From contig CAJTOW010000093.1 in NCBI GenBank assembly GCA_910577655.1, positions 1 through 15,271 of the forward strand: a DNA stretch of 15,271 nucleotides, written 5' to 3'. This document shows positions 6,625 to 13,567 of the stretch, piece by piece. The notes beneath the pieces were generated by a model, which saw only the letters and a list, made by a program, of their open reading frames with translations, was not told the DNA's origin and searched no databases. Origin of the DNA: an uncultured Lachnospiraceae bacterium. Its GTDB lineage: Bacteria > Bacillota > Clostridia > Lachnospirales > Lachnospiraceae. The position numbers and the translations under genes were made by a program. Within the stretch, counting starts at the first letter, position 1, and the number at the start of each line of letters is the position of its first letter.

Positions 6625-6653
6625 TTGCAATAAGTTTCATTCAATGATAGTAT
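6625..6653 (+). promoter_or_regulatory. Probable promoter of the response regulator-kinase operon
   Basis: TTGCAA (6625-6630), a 17-bp spacer and TAGTAT (6648-6653) form a reasonable sigma-A promoter, with a start near 6660. The TTGACA at 6664 looks like a -35 but has no good -10 at the right distance. Confidence 0.5.
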
Positions 6654-6708
6654 AGAAAGAGCATTGACAAAAATAATATACAATTATGAGAAAGGAAGAA
6701 CGGATTCC

Positions 6709-7356
6709 ATGACTGGTTTACGTATATTCATTGCAGAGGACGACCCCACCGTTTCCATGGGTTATAAGTCCATGCTCCGTATGCTTGGCCATACGGTCTG
6801 CGGATCTGCCCTGGACGGGAACAGCGCCATATCGGAGGTACTGAAACAAAAGCCAGATCTTGTGATTATGGATATCAATATGCCCGGCTGTGACGGGATC
6901 ACCGCAGCAGACCAGATCACAAAAACCCTCAATATTCCCATTATCCTTGTAACCGGGTATCAGAATGAAAGCTTCATCACCCGCAGCACCGAATCCGGGG
7001 CCTGCTATTACCTTCAGAAACCCATTGACGAATATGATCTGAAGTCGGCTATTTCCATATGCTACGCAAGATTCCAGGATTCCCTGAATCTGAAAAACAA
7101 TTTAAGCGAGGTCAGCAGCCGTCTGGAAGATGCCCACGAGGAGCTCCACGAGGTAAAGAAAGAACTGGATGCCACCCGTCAGGCCTTAAGCGACCGGAAG
7201 ATCATTGACCGGGCCAAAGGCATCCTTATGGATAAATTCGGCATGGCAGAAAGCGATGCCATGAAATATCTTCAGAATAACAGCCAGAAGCAGAACATCA
7301 GGCTTGTAAATGTTGCCCATAACATTATAAATGCAGATAAGGAATTTCATTTTTAG
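6709..7356 (+). CDS. Response regulator with receiver and ANTAR RNA-binding domain
   Basis: The protein is 215 residues. The receiver domain (about 1-120) has acidic pocket E10-D11-D12, phospho-acceptor D55 in LVIMDINMPG, T82 and K104 (YLQKP). A coiled coil (about 122-160, LEDAHEELHEVKKEL) follows. The C-terminal ANTAR domain (about 160-210) includes DRKIIDRAKGILMDKFGM and ESDAMKYLQ. The architecture matches EutV, NasR/AmiR-type and PdtaR regulators. When phosphorylated, these bind paired hexaloop hairpins in nascent RNA and prevent transcription termination. A TTG at 6664 extends the frame by 15 codons. I chose ATG 6709 because AGGAAG lies about 10 nt upstream and the receiver fold begins right after it. 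The stop is 2 nt from the kinase start, so the two are coupled and form a cognate pair. The target RNA was not found in the window. Confidence 0.94.
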   Translation: MTGLRIFIAEDDPTVSMGYKSMLRMLGHTVCGSALDGNSAISEVLKQKPDLVIMDINMPGCDGITAADQITKTLNIPIILVTGYQNESFITRSTESGACYYLQKPIDEYDLKSAISICYARFQDSLNLKNNLSEVSSRLEDAHEELHEVKKELDATRQALSDRKIIDRAKGILMDKFGMAESDAMKYLQNNSQKQNIRLVNVAHNIINADKEFHF

Positions 7357-7358
7357 CC

Positions 7359-9188
7359 ATGAAACATACTCAACCGGATATTTGTGTCACATCCTCCATG
7401 TTCAACAGCAGACAGGAAAACAGGCTTGTGCAGCATGCCCTGGAGTCCCTGGGCCTTTCTCTCCGGTACGGAGAGATCCACGCGGTTATCTCCAATAACC
7501 CCAGTGAGATTTCCCGCCTGTGGGAAAACCTTTGTCTTTGTCAGGAACAGTCCGGGCTTTGTTCCCGGCTTTTTGGCCTGCCCGGGGATTCCAGACCAGA
7601 CAATATCCAAAACGAGGTCTTCCTTCTGACCCCTGTTTTCCCTACCTTGTCTGTTTTCGAAAATGTCTTTATGTTTGAGCCCTTCTGGTATAACCAGAGC
7701 AGACTTCTCCTAAAGTCACAGTTCAAAAAACTATTGAAGGAATATCATATTCCGGTTTCTGCCAATGACCTGCCTGAAGATCTTGACCGGGAACAGAATC
7801 TGCTCCTTTCCCTGCTGCGCGTATATGTCCATAAACCAGCCATTGTATTCTTACCAGAAGGGCTGGACCGTTTCATTGGTTCCGGTTATGCCGTTCCTTT
7901 TGAGAAGCTGATCAACAGCATCAAGGCAAACGGCACCTGCGTGGTATTTCTGACCTCCCAGTATGAGATCGCCATGCTCTATTCTGACCGGGTATCGATT
8001 GTAAGGGATGCCAGGATCCTGTCAACCAATATTACCTCCGCCATCCAGAGATATCCCCATGATTTCATGAACCTCTATATGGGCTGGGAGCTGATTGGGG
8101 GACAGGCAGGCGACAGGGCCATTGATCTGGTCTCTGTGGCGCCGGATATTAAAGATATCGCGTTTTTCAATACAGATTTGAAGAATACCCTGCAGCAGGT
8201 CTGCTCCGATATCCTGGATATCACCCACAGTCAGGCCTGCCAGATTTTTCTCACAGACAAGAAATTCAAGATACACAAGACCTCGAGCAATAAGGAAGAC
8301 TATATTGACTACTCGGTGCCAGACCAACTGGCTGAAAAGCTGCTGAATCACAACAATATGCATCCCTTTATCCTGAACCGGCAGGATGCGGATATCCTGC
8401 GCGGCAAGGATGCCTTTGCCGGTTCCTTTGTCTGTATCCCCATAAGGGCAGGCCGCAGCACAAGCACCCTGATCCTGATCGAATATGGACATAAGGTAAC
8501 TCTGGACGAACGGATGAACGAGCTGCTGACCAGCTTTGCAAAGAAAATTGCCGTTTCCATTGAAATGTCCGAGTTGATTGGACGCTCTTCCCTGGTTCAG
8601 GAAAGCCATCACCGGATCAAGAACAGCCTTCAGACCATTGTGAGCCTGGTGACCCTGGAAAAGGAACGGCTGATTACAGAACACCTATATGACGTGGTTC
8701 CTGTTCTTACAGCCATCATCTCCCGGATCAAGACCATTGCTGTGGTTCATGATCTTTTGTCCCGCCAGACAGCCGGCAACAACCTGATGGACCTTGCCGC
8801 CATCCTGAACCGGATCTCCGAAAACTACCGGAATGTGGCTATTCTCCATTTTGACCTGGACAATGTGATCATCCCCTACAATAATGCCCTGTCCATCTCC
8901 CTGGTAGTCAATGAGCTTCTGACCAACAGCGTGAAGCACAGTATGGCTGAATCGGGGACACTGACCATTACCGTTGCCTGCCATCTGCAGGGCAGCATGA
9001 TCTATCTCAGCGTAACAGACAACGGGATCGGTTTCCCTGAGGATTATGAAACCGCGGCCCACAGCGGCATCGGCCACAGTATCATAGAAACCATTGTGGA
9101 ATCCCTGGCCGGAGAAATCCGCTACTCCTATGATAATGGGGCCAAAACAGAGATCACGTTTCCCCAGAACACCTCCTATGTGATGTAA
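7359..9188 (+). CDS. Sensor histidine kinase with an N-terminal degenerate sugar-ABC ATPase domain
   Basis: The protein is 609 residues, with no signal peptide or membrane helix. Residues about 20-245 align in order with the first NBD of RbsA/MglA-type ATPases, but the catalytic motifs are gone. The P-loop region is AVISNNPSEISRLWE (42-56), without GxxGxGKST. The LSGGQ position reads LDREQ (142-146). Walker B is AIVFLPEGLDRFIG (161-174), with Pro in place of the Asp. The switch-His region is FLTSQYEIAMLYSDRVSIVR, with no His. A GAF-like domain follows (about 255-405). Next is a HisKA_2 box, SHHRIKNSLQTI (416-427), whose phospho-acceptor is H417 or H418. The HATPase domain has N-box NELLTNSVKH (518-527), G1 DNGIG (554-558) and a second glycine box SGIGHS. 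The C-terminal half resembles EutW/PdtaS kinases, which pair with ANTAR regulators such as the one encoded just upstream. Docking to a transporter permease is my inference. Confidence 0.9.
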   Translation: MKHTQPDICVTSSMFNSRQENRLVQHALESLGLSLRYGEIHAVISNNPSEISRLWENLCLCQEQSGLCSRLFGLPGDSRPDNIQNEVFLLTPVFPTLSVFENVFMFEPFWYNQSRLLLKSQFKKLLKEYHIPVSANDLPEDLDREQNLLLSLLRVYVHKPAIVFLPEGLDRFIGSGYAVPFEKLINSIKANGTCVVFLTSQYEIAMLYSDRVSIVRDARILSTNITSAIQRYPHDFMNLYMGWELIGGQAGDRAIDLVSVAPDIKDIAFFNTDLKNTLQQVCSDILDITHSQACQIFLTDKKFKIHKTSSNKEDYIDYSVPDQLAEKLLNHNNMHPFILNRQDADILRGKDAFAGSFVCIPIRAGRSTSTLILIEYGHKVTLDERMNELLTSFAKKIAVSIEMSELIGRSSLVQESHHRIKNSLQTIVSLVTLEKERLITEHLYDVVPVLTAIISRIKTIAVVHDLLSRQTAGNNLMDLAAILNRISENYRNVAILHFDLDNVIIPYNNALSISLVVNELLTNSVKHSMAESGTLTITVACHLQGSMIYLSVTDNGIGFPEDYETAAHSGIGHSIIETIVESLAGEIRYSYDNGAKTEITFPQNTSYVM

Positions 9189-9225
9189 GCTGCTGCTTGT
9201 CCGCCTTTGCCAGACAAGCAGCAGC
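9189..9225. terminator. Strong hairpin between convergent operons
   Basis: A perfect 13-bp inverted repeat (GCTGCTGCTTGTC and its complement, arms 9189-9201 and 9213-9225, 11-nt loop) starts directly after the kinase stop codon. No U-tract follows on either strand, so it is not a standard intrinsic terminator. It may protect mRNA 3' ends or act with Rho. The remaining spacer to 9287 holds nothing recognisable. Confidence 0.5.
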
Positions 9226-9287
9226 GGGTATCCCCCGATCCCAGAAAGGACGTTTTTCACAGCCTCTTTGTTGTATGAATCCAGAAC

Positions 9288-10217
9288 TTATCTGAATGCT
9301 TTCTCTTTTTGTATGCAAAAATAGACCGACAGAACCAGAAACAAACCGGTGCAGACCTTTCTAAGCTCCGGCGTAACCCCGGAAACTACCAGTCCGTTGC
9401 TTAACATGGATATGATCAGGGCTCCCAGCATGGTGTTGAAGACCGATCCGACTCCTCCTGCAAGAGAAGCGCCGCTTATGGCCACAGCTGTAATACATTC
9501 AAAGCTGTATTCCAGATCCGCGGTAGGAATAGCAAAGCCGATCCGGCATCCCTTGATGATCCCGGCAATGGCGGCAAAAGTACCTGACACTACAAATACA
9601 AGCATATGAAGCCGCCTTACGGGAATCCGGTTCAGCTGCCCCAGCTTCCTGTCTCCTCCCGCGGCAATGCAGCAGCGGCCAAAAAGGCTGTGCTTTAAAA
9701 GGAGGTGACCGATTGCCAGGACAGCAGCCAGGATCAGAAACAGCCTTGGAAACTTTCCGAAGGACTTCATCCCCTGGTTAAAATGGATGGATCTGCTTTC
9801 GGAATAGATCCGCATAAATCCCACCAGAACCATGTGCATCCCCACTGTCACGATCATGGAAGGAATTTTTAAACAAGTGCAGATTATGCCGTTGAGCAGT
9901 CCTACCACCGTACCAGTCAGGATACCTGCCACAACTGCCAGAAGTACATTTTCCCTGGCGAGATCTGCACAGATAAAGCCCGCAAGCCCCATAATCGAGC
10001 TTACAGAAAGATCCACCTCCCCCAGAACGATCACGAACAGCAGCCCCACTGCCACAATCGCCATAACAGAGGACTGCTGCACAATGGTCTTCATATTGGC
10101 CATGGTCAGAAACTTGTCGCTCTGGAGCAGTGCAAAGATCATATATACGATCACAAAGACCAGACAGGGAAATGATTTTCTCATATGCAGTCCTATGCTT
10201 CTCTTTAAATCCTTCAT
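9288..10217 (-). CDS. Sugar ABC transporter permease (RbsC-like), second copy
   Basis: This 309-residue integral membrane protein belongs to the BPD_transp_2 (RbsC/XylH/MglC) family. Several hydrophobic helices are evident. Family motifs are the loop GEVDLSVSS (66-74, usually GGIDLSVGS), AGGDRKLGQLNRIPV in the cytoplasmic loop, and AISGASLAGGVGSVF near the C-terminus. Compared with the first permease of the operon, its loop is less canonical (Glu instead of Gly-Ile). The start ATG overlaps the stop of a short open frame (ATGA), and TGGGGGA lies about 9 nt upstream. It sits after the esterase gene, away from the ATPase and first permease. It may form a heterodimer with the other permease, or it may belong to an independent transporter that lost its ATPase. 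Confidence 0.93.
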   Translation of the reverse strand: MKDLKRSIGLHMRKSFPCLVFVIVYMIFALLQSDKFLTMANMKTIVQQSSVMAIVAVGLLFVIVLGEVDLSVSSIMGLAGFICADLARENVLLAVVAGILTGTVVGLLNGIICTCLKIPSMIVTVGMHMVLVGFMRIYSESRSIHFNQGMKSFGKFPRLFLILAAVLAIGHLLLKHSLFGRCCIAAGGDRKLGQLNRIPVRRLHMLVFVVSGTFAAIAGIIKGCRIGFAIPTADLEYSFECITAVAISGASLAGGVGSVFNTMLGALIISMLSNGLVVSGVTPELRKVCTGLFLVLSVYFCIQKEKAFR

Positions 10218-10279
10218 TTTGCAGATTCCCCCATCAGGAACATGTCCCAGACAATCCCATGGTATATTCCACCCTGCAT
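10214..10279 (-). CDS. Short open frame or gene remnant before the second permease
   Basis: A 21-codon open frame (MQGGIYHGIVWDMFLMGESA, then K) fills most of the 79-nt spacer between the esterase stop and the permease start. Its TGA overlaps the permease ATG. The frame is open for about 15 further codons upstream, overlapping the esterase end. No clear ribosome binding site precedes the ATG. It could be a coupling peptide or the decayed tail of another gene. Nothing known is recognised. Confidence 0.25.
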   Translation of the reverse strand: MQGGIYHGIVWDMFLMGESAK

Positions 10280-10296
10280 GGTGGCATAGACATCTT

Positions 10297-11430
10297 CTAT
10301 CTCATGTTCTCCATGTACTCCATCACATTGTTCCACTCAAACTGCCCCAGATAGTGCGTTCCCTTATGCATGGAATAGGCTGCGGACCCCTGGGCAAAGA
10401 TATCTCCGGCCTCAGGCATTCTGTCCGGATGCAAAAGTCCTTCCATTCCCAGCATATGATAAACCTCATTGGCTGCCACGGCGCAAAGGTATTCTGTGTG
10501 GGGGCCTGCCCAGCTGTCTTCGGAGCCGCTGCAGATATAGAATGACCGGGGAGCAATGGCTCCAAGGATCCAGTGCTGGTCAAAGGGCATCTCCTTTTCA
10601 CGGCCTGCATAGGAAGGCCAGCGTCTGGAAAACCAGTAGGGAAATACTTCCGTGATCTGCCCGATCCGCTCGCAGGTGTCATCCTTCATCTTACTTAAAG
10701 ATGCGCCGCTGCATCCGGAAGCGCTGATGGCTGCCAGACGGAACCGTTCATCATTGGCCGCGCACCACAGGGCGGTTTTTCCCAGCCGTGAGTGGCCCAT
10801 GACAGCGATCCTTGTCTTGTCAATGGTTTTCAGGGTCTGCAGATAATCCATGATCCGGCTGGCAGCAAAGGCCCACGCGCCGATAAATCCCCACTGGGTC
10901 TCTCCCCGCTTCATGTTCTGGGCATAGGTATCCGCGCAGAGATCATCCCACCGGGAGGCCCCTGTTATATACATCCCTGCCAGCCCCTGGGCAAAATCGT
11001 AGCGGTCTGCCTGGATGGTATCATAGTTTAAGACGGCAACAGCAAAGCCCTTTTCCATAATGGTTTCCACCGGAAAGCTGCAATAGACCGGATGCTCCGC
11101 AAACTGTAAGAACACAATAGCCGGAACCGGATGGTCTGCCACAGGCTCATAGTAATGGAAGGGAAACGTAAAGGGGCCGGAAGGAGTCATAAAGGATGCC
11201 TCTATTTTCCGGATCCTGGCCTTTCCCTGGATCTGGTTTTCCCAGCATCCCTTGACTGTAAAGGTTACATGCTCCGGCGCCGGAGGCATCTCTCCATAAA
11301 CCTCTTTTGCAAAAAGGGTCAGGATTTCTTTTCTCCGTATCTCCCACATCTCTTTTGTAGTACAAGTCTCCCCATTATTCATGGTCAGCATTCCGGGAAT
11401 CTGATACTGTTTCAGGATTTCTTTCAACAT
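10297..11430 (-). CDS. CE15-like glucuronoyl esterase-type alpha/beta hydrolase, cytoplasmic
   Basis: The protein is 377 residues with no signal peptide. The nucleophile elbow is MGHSRLGKTALW, with Ser214, matching the bacterial CE15 G-[HC]-S-R-x-G-K pattern. Other family marks are SASGCSGASLSKM (236-248), FPYWFSRRWPSYAG (263-276), MPFDQHWILGAIAPRSFYI (281-299), and the acid loop SEDSWAGP (303-310). The probable catalytic His is H359, in HKGTHYLGQFEW. CE15 enzymes cleave ester bonds between 4-O-methyl-glucuronic acid of xylan and lignin alcohols, and many act on methyl or other uronate esters. Without export, this one would act on imported oligosaccharides or uronate esters, which fits its place between the binding protein and the second permease. 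It starts 6 nt after the binding-protein stop, with GGGAG upstream. The exact substrate is unknown. Confidence 0.85.
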   Translation of the reverse strand: MLKEILKQYQIPGMLTMNNGETCTTKEMWEIRRKEILTLFAKEVYGEMPPAPEHVTFTVKGCWENQIQGKARIRKIEASFMTPSGPFTFPFHYYEPVADHPVPAIVFLQFAEHPVYCSFPVETIMEKGFAVAVLNYDTIQADRYDFAQGLAGMYITGASRWDDLCADTYAQNMKRGETQWGFIGAWAFAASRIMDYLQTLKTIDKTRIAVMGHSRLGKTALWCAANDERFRLAAISASGCSGASLSKMKDDTCERIGQITEVFPYWFSRRWPSYAGREKEMPFDQHWILGAIAPRSFYICSGSEDSWAGPHTEYLCAVAANEVYHMLGMEGLLHPDRMPEAGDIFAQGSAAYSMHKGTHYLGQFEWNNVMEYMENMR

Positions 11431-11436
11431 ATGGTT

Positions 11437-12495
11437 TTACTCTCCCTCATGAATAGCCAGGAATTCATCTACATTATCTGACGTGATCAGCGCCGCGTCC
11501 ACATGGACCACATCTTCTCCGGTAAGCTCCTCGCCGTTCATGATCCTGGCTGCCAGCTCTAAGCCTCCCCTGGCCAGTTCGCGGGCATCCTGCAGAGCCG
11601 TTGCGGAAAGGCTCCCTTCCTTGACGGCGTTGCATCCGTCTGCCATGCCGTCAACACCATAGGTGAACAGCTGGCGGTCTGCCGCCTTGGCAGCCTCGAT
11701 GGTTCCCAGGATCATACTGTCGTTCATGGATACCACACCCTTAAGATCCGGGTAATGCTGCAGCCAGTCCTCTGTGATCCGCATAGCCTCTGCTGTGTCC
11801 CAGTCACCTCTCTGCACATCCACCACTTTAATGTCAGGACGGGTAGCAAGAACCTCATCCCAGCCCTTCTGGCGCAGCTCGGAATGGAGATTTCCCGCAG
11901 GCCCTAACAGCATGGCTATTTCCGCATTCTCGGGAATCTGGTCAATGGCATAGGTTGCCACCATTTTTCCTACCTCATACATGTCACAGTCTACATAAGG
12001 TGTAGCAGACTGATCATCATCATCATAGATCGGCGCCTGGATGGTGATTACCGGGATCCCTGCTTCCTGGGCCTGTTTCACAATCGGCGTGCAGGCATAG
12101 TAATCTGCCGCGCTGTAGAAAATCAGATCCGGATTCATGGCAATTGCATTTTCCAGCTGCTCTGCCTGAACATCTGCACTGAGTTTACCGTCAAGAACCT
12201 GCATATGATAGTTGGGATAATTCTCTGCGATCTGATCCTCAACACAGCTTACCAGCCAGTTACAGAACATGTCCTCCAGACCGTGGGCCACATAGATAAT
12301 CTCAACAGTTTCATCCTCTGCCTTTGTCCCACCATTCCCAGGCGCTTCTGCCTTTGCCTCCTGCCCTGCTGCCGGTGCCTCTGTGGCCGCAGGTGCCGTC
12401 GTGGCCGCAGGTGCACTGCCGCCTCCTGACGAACACCCGGTTAGGGTACCTGCCAGCATTGCTGCCGCTACTGCTAATACGATTGTCTTTTTCAT
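11437..12495 (-). CDS. Sugar ABC transporter substrate-binding lipoprotein (Peripla_BP_4 type)
   Basis: The protein is 352 residues. A signal peptide ends in lipobox LTGC, with the acylated Cys at 21, followed by an Ala/Pro/Glu-rich linker (about 25-58). The mature domain is a type I periplasmic-binding fold similar to RbsB: VEIIYVAHG, a first-lobe helix, NAIAMNPDLIFYSAADYYAC, QEAGIPVITIQ, KGVVSMNDSMILGTIEAAK and a FTYGVDGMADG strand. It captures the sugar outside the cell and delivers it to the permeases. The frame extends upstream to 12546, but AAGGAG lies 6 nt before ATG 12495 and the signal peptide begins there. The 106-nt spacer before it, downstream of the first permease, has a small AT-rich inverted repeat (12553-12566) but no recognised element. 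Ligand class cannot be read from sequence; the adjacent esterase hints at a uronate-containing sugar. Confidence 0.95.
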   Translation of the reverse strand: MKKTIVLAVAAAMLAGTLTGCSSGGGSAPAATTAPAATEAPAAGQEAKAEAPGNGGTKAEDETVEIIYVAHGLEDMFCNWLVSCVEDQIAENYPNYHMQVLDGKLSADVQAEQLENAIAMNPDLIFYSAADYYACTPIVKQAQEAGIPVITIQAPIYDDDDQSATPYVDCDMYEVGKMVATYAIDQIPENAEIAMLLGPAGNLHSELRQKGWDEVLATRPDIKVVDVQRGDWDTAEAMRITEDWLQHYPDLKGVVSMNDSMILGTIEAAKAADRQLFTYGVDGMADGCNAVKEGSLSATALQDARELARGGLELAARIMNGEELTGEDVVHVDAALITSDNVDEFLAIHEGE

Positions 12496-12601
12496 AGGTT
12501 TCTCCTTTTCCCTTTTTATTTGAACGGGCCTCATGGCACGGTTCATTCTTTAATAATGCCCATTATCCGCCGCCGTTTCCATAAGCTTTGATACACAGCC
12601 A

Positions 12602-13567
12602 TTATTCCTTTGGCATACTGGCCTTCTTCTGCTTGTGGATCCTGCTGGAGTTCAGATCATACACAACTGCCAGCAAAATGATGATTCCTTTCACAATCTG
12701 CTGGACAAAGGGCTGGATGGAATTCAGATTCATAATATTCTGAAGCATCCCTACGATCAGTCCCCCTATGACGGTTCCCTGGATGGTTCCTACGCCTCCC
12801 AGCATACTGGTGCCGCCTATGACCGCAGCCGTGATTGCCTGAAACTCGTAACCAGAACCTGCGTCCGGATTGCCGGAATTCATCCGTGCCATCAGTACCA
12901 CTCCTGCCAGCCCCATGATCATACTGCTGAAAATATAGGTTTTCAAAATCACGGAATCCGTCTTGATGCCGGATGCCTCAGCCGCTTTGGCATTGCCCCC
13001 GATAGCATAGATATAGCGTCCCTGTCTGGTATGGTTCAAAAGAATGTAGGACAGCACCGCGATGACAGCGGCAAAAACCGCCGGCATGGGAATGACCCGA
13101 AAGATCGTGGACTGCCCGAAGAACACAAAATCTCCCAGCTTATACAAGCTGTAGCCCCCTGTAAGCAGATACACAGAGCCCCGGCAGATCTCCATAACGG
13201 CCAGACCTGCAATAAATGGCGGAACATGAAGCTTTGTAACAATGGTGCCAAGAGCCGCTCCGCACACAGCCCCCATGGCGATTCCCGCCAGCAGAGATAA
13301 CACCAGGGAGTGGGTTGCATAATAGACATAGATAGAAATAATCCCTGACAAGGCCATCTCTGCACCCACAGCCAGGTCAATACCGCCCATGGTGATCAGC
13401 AGAGTCTCACCAAATGCTGCCATCAGGATCACGGACATCTGCTTTAAAATATTCGTCAAATTCACCCGCGTCAGGAAATTGGGTGACAGAAAAATACATG
13501 CAATAAACATGAATACCGCCACCAGATAAATGCCGAACTTTGACCATTCAATCTTCTTGCCTTTCAT
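12602..13567 (-). CDS. Sugar ABC transporter permease (RbsC-like)
   Basis: This is a 321-residue inner-membrane permease of the BPD_transp_2 family. The diagnostic loop GGIDLAVG (61-68) is canonical, as are AIGGNAKAAEASGI in the cytoplasmic loop (the likely ATPase coupling region) and TAAVIGGTSMLGGVGTIQGT near the C-terminus. An open frame extends 30 codons upstream to 13657, but that part overlaps the ATPase gene. ATG 13567 shares one base with the ATPase stop (TGATG) and has GGAGG close upstream, so it is the real start and is translationally coupled. The gene is intact although the ATPase before it is truncated. Confidence 0.96.
   Translation of the reverse strand: MKGKKIEWSKFGIYLVAVFMFIACIFLSPNFLTRVNLTNILKQMSVILMAAFGETLLITMGGIDLAVGAEMALSGIISIYVYYATHSLVLSLLAGIAMGAVCGAALGTIVTKLHVPPFIAGLAVMEICRGSVYLLTGGYSLYKLGDFVFFGQSTIFRVIPMPAVFAAVIAVLSYILLNHTRQGRYIYAIGGNAKAAEASGIKTDSVILKTYIFSSMIMGLAGVVLMARMNSGNPDAGSGYEFQAITAAVIGGTSMLGGVGTIQGTVIGGLIVGMLQNIMNLNSIQPFVQQIVKGIIILLAVVYDLNSSRIHKQKKASMPKE

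Noticed and set aside
6664..6708. TTG start at 6664 extending the response regulator by 15 residues
   Set aside because: The extension precedes the receiver fold, contains the ribosome binding site for ATG 6709, and lies at the predicted transcript start.
8022..9260. Two minus-strand frames (220 and 191 codons) opposite the kinase
   Set aside because: They are antisense to conserved HisKA_2 and HATPase motifs. No plausible domain or start site.
9832..10545. Plus-strand 237-codon frame
   Set aside because: It is antisense to the second permease and the esterase, and rich in Thr/Ile/Ser as expected of an antisense shadow.
12496..12601. ANTAR target hairpins or riboswitch before the binding-protein gene
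   Set aside because: I looked for paired hexaloop stems in this 106-nt spacer and saw only a short AT-rich inverted repeat with a 2-nt centre. No support for a regulatory RNA.
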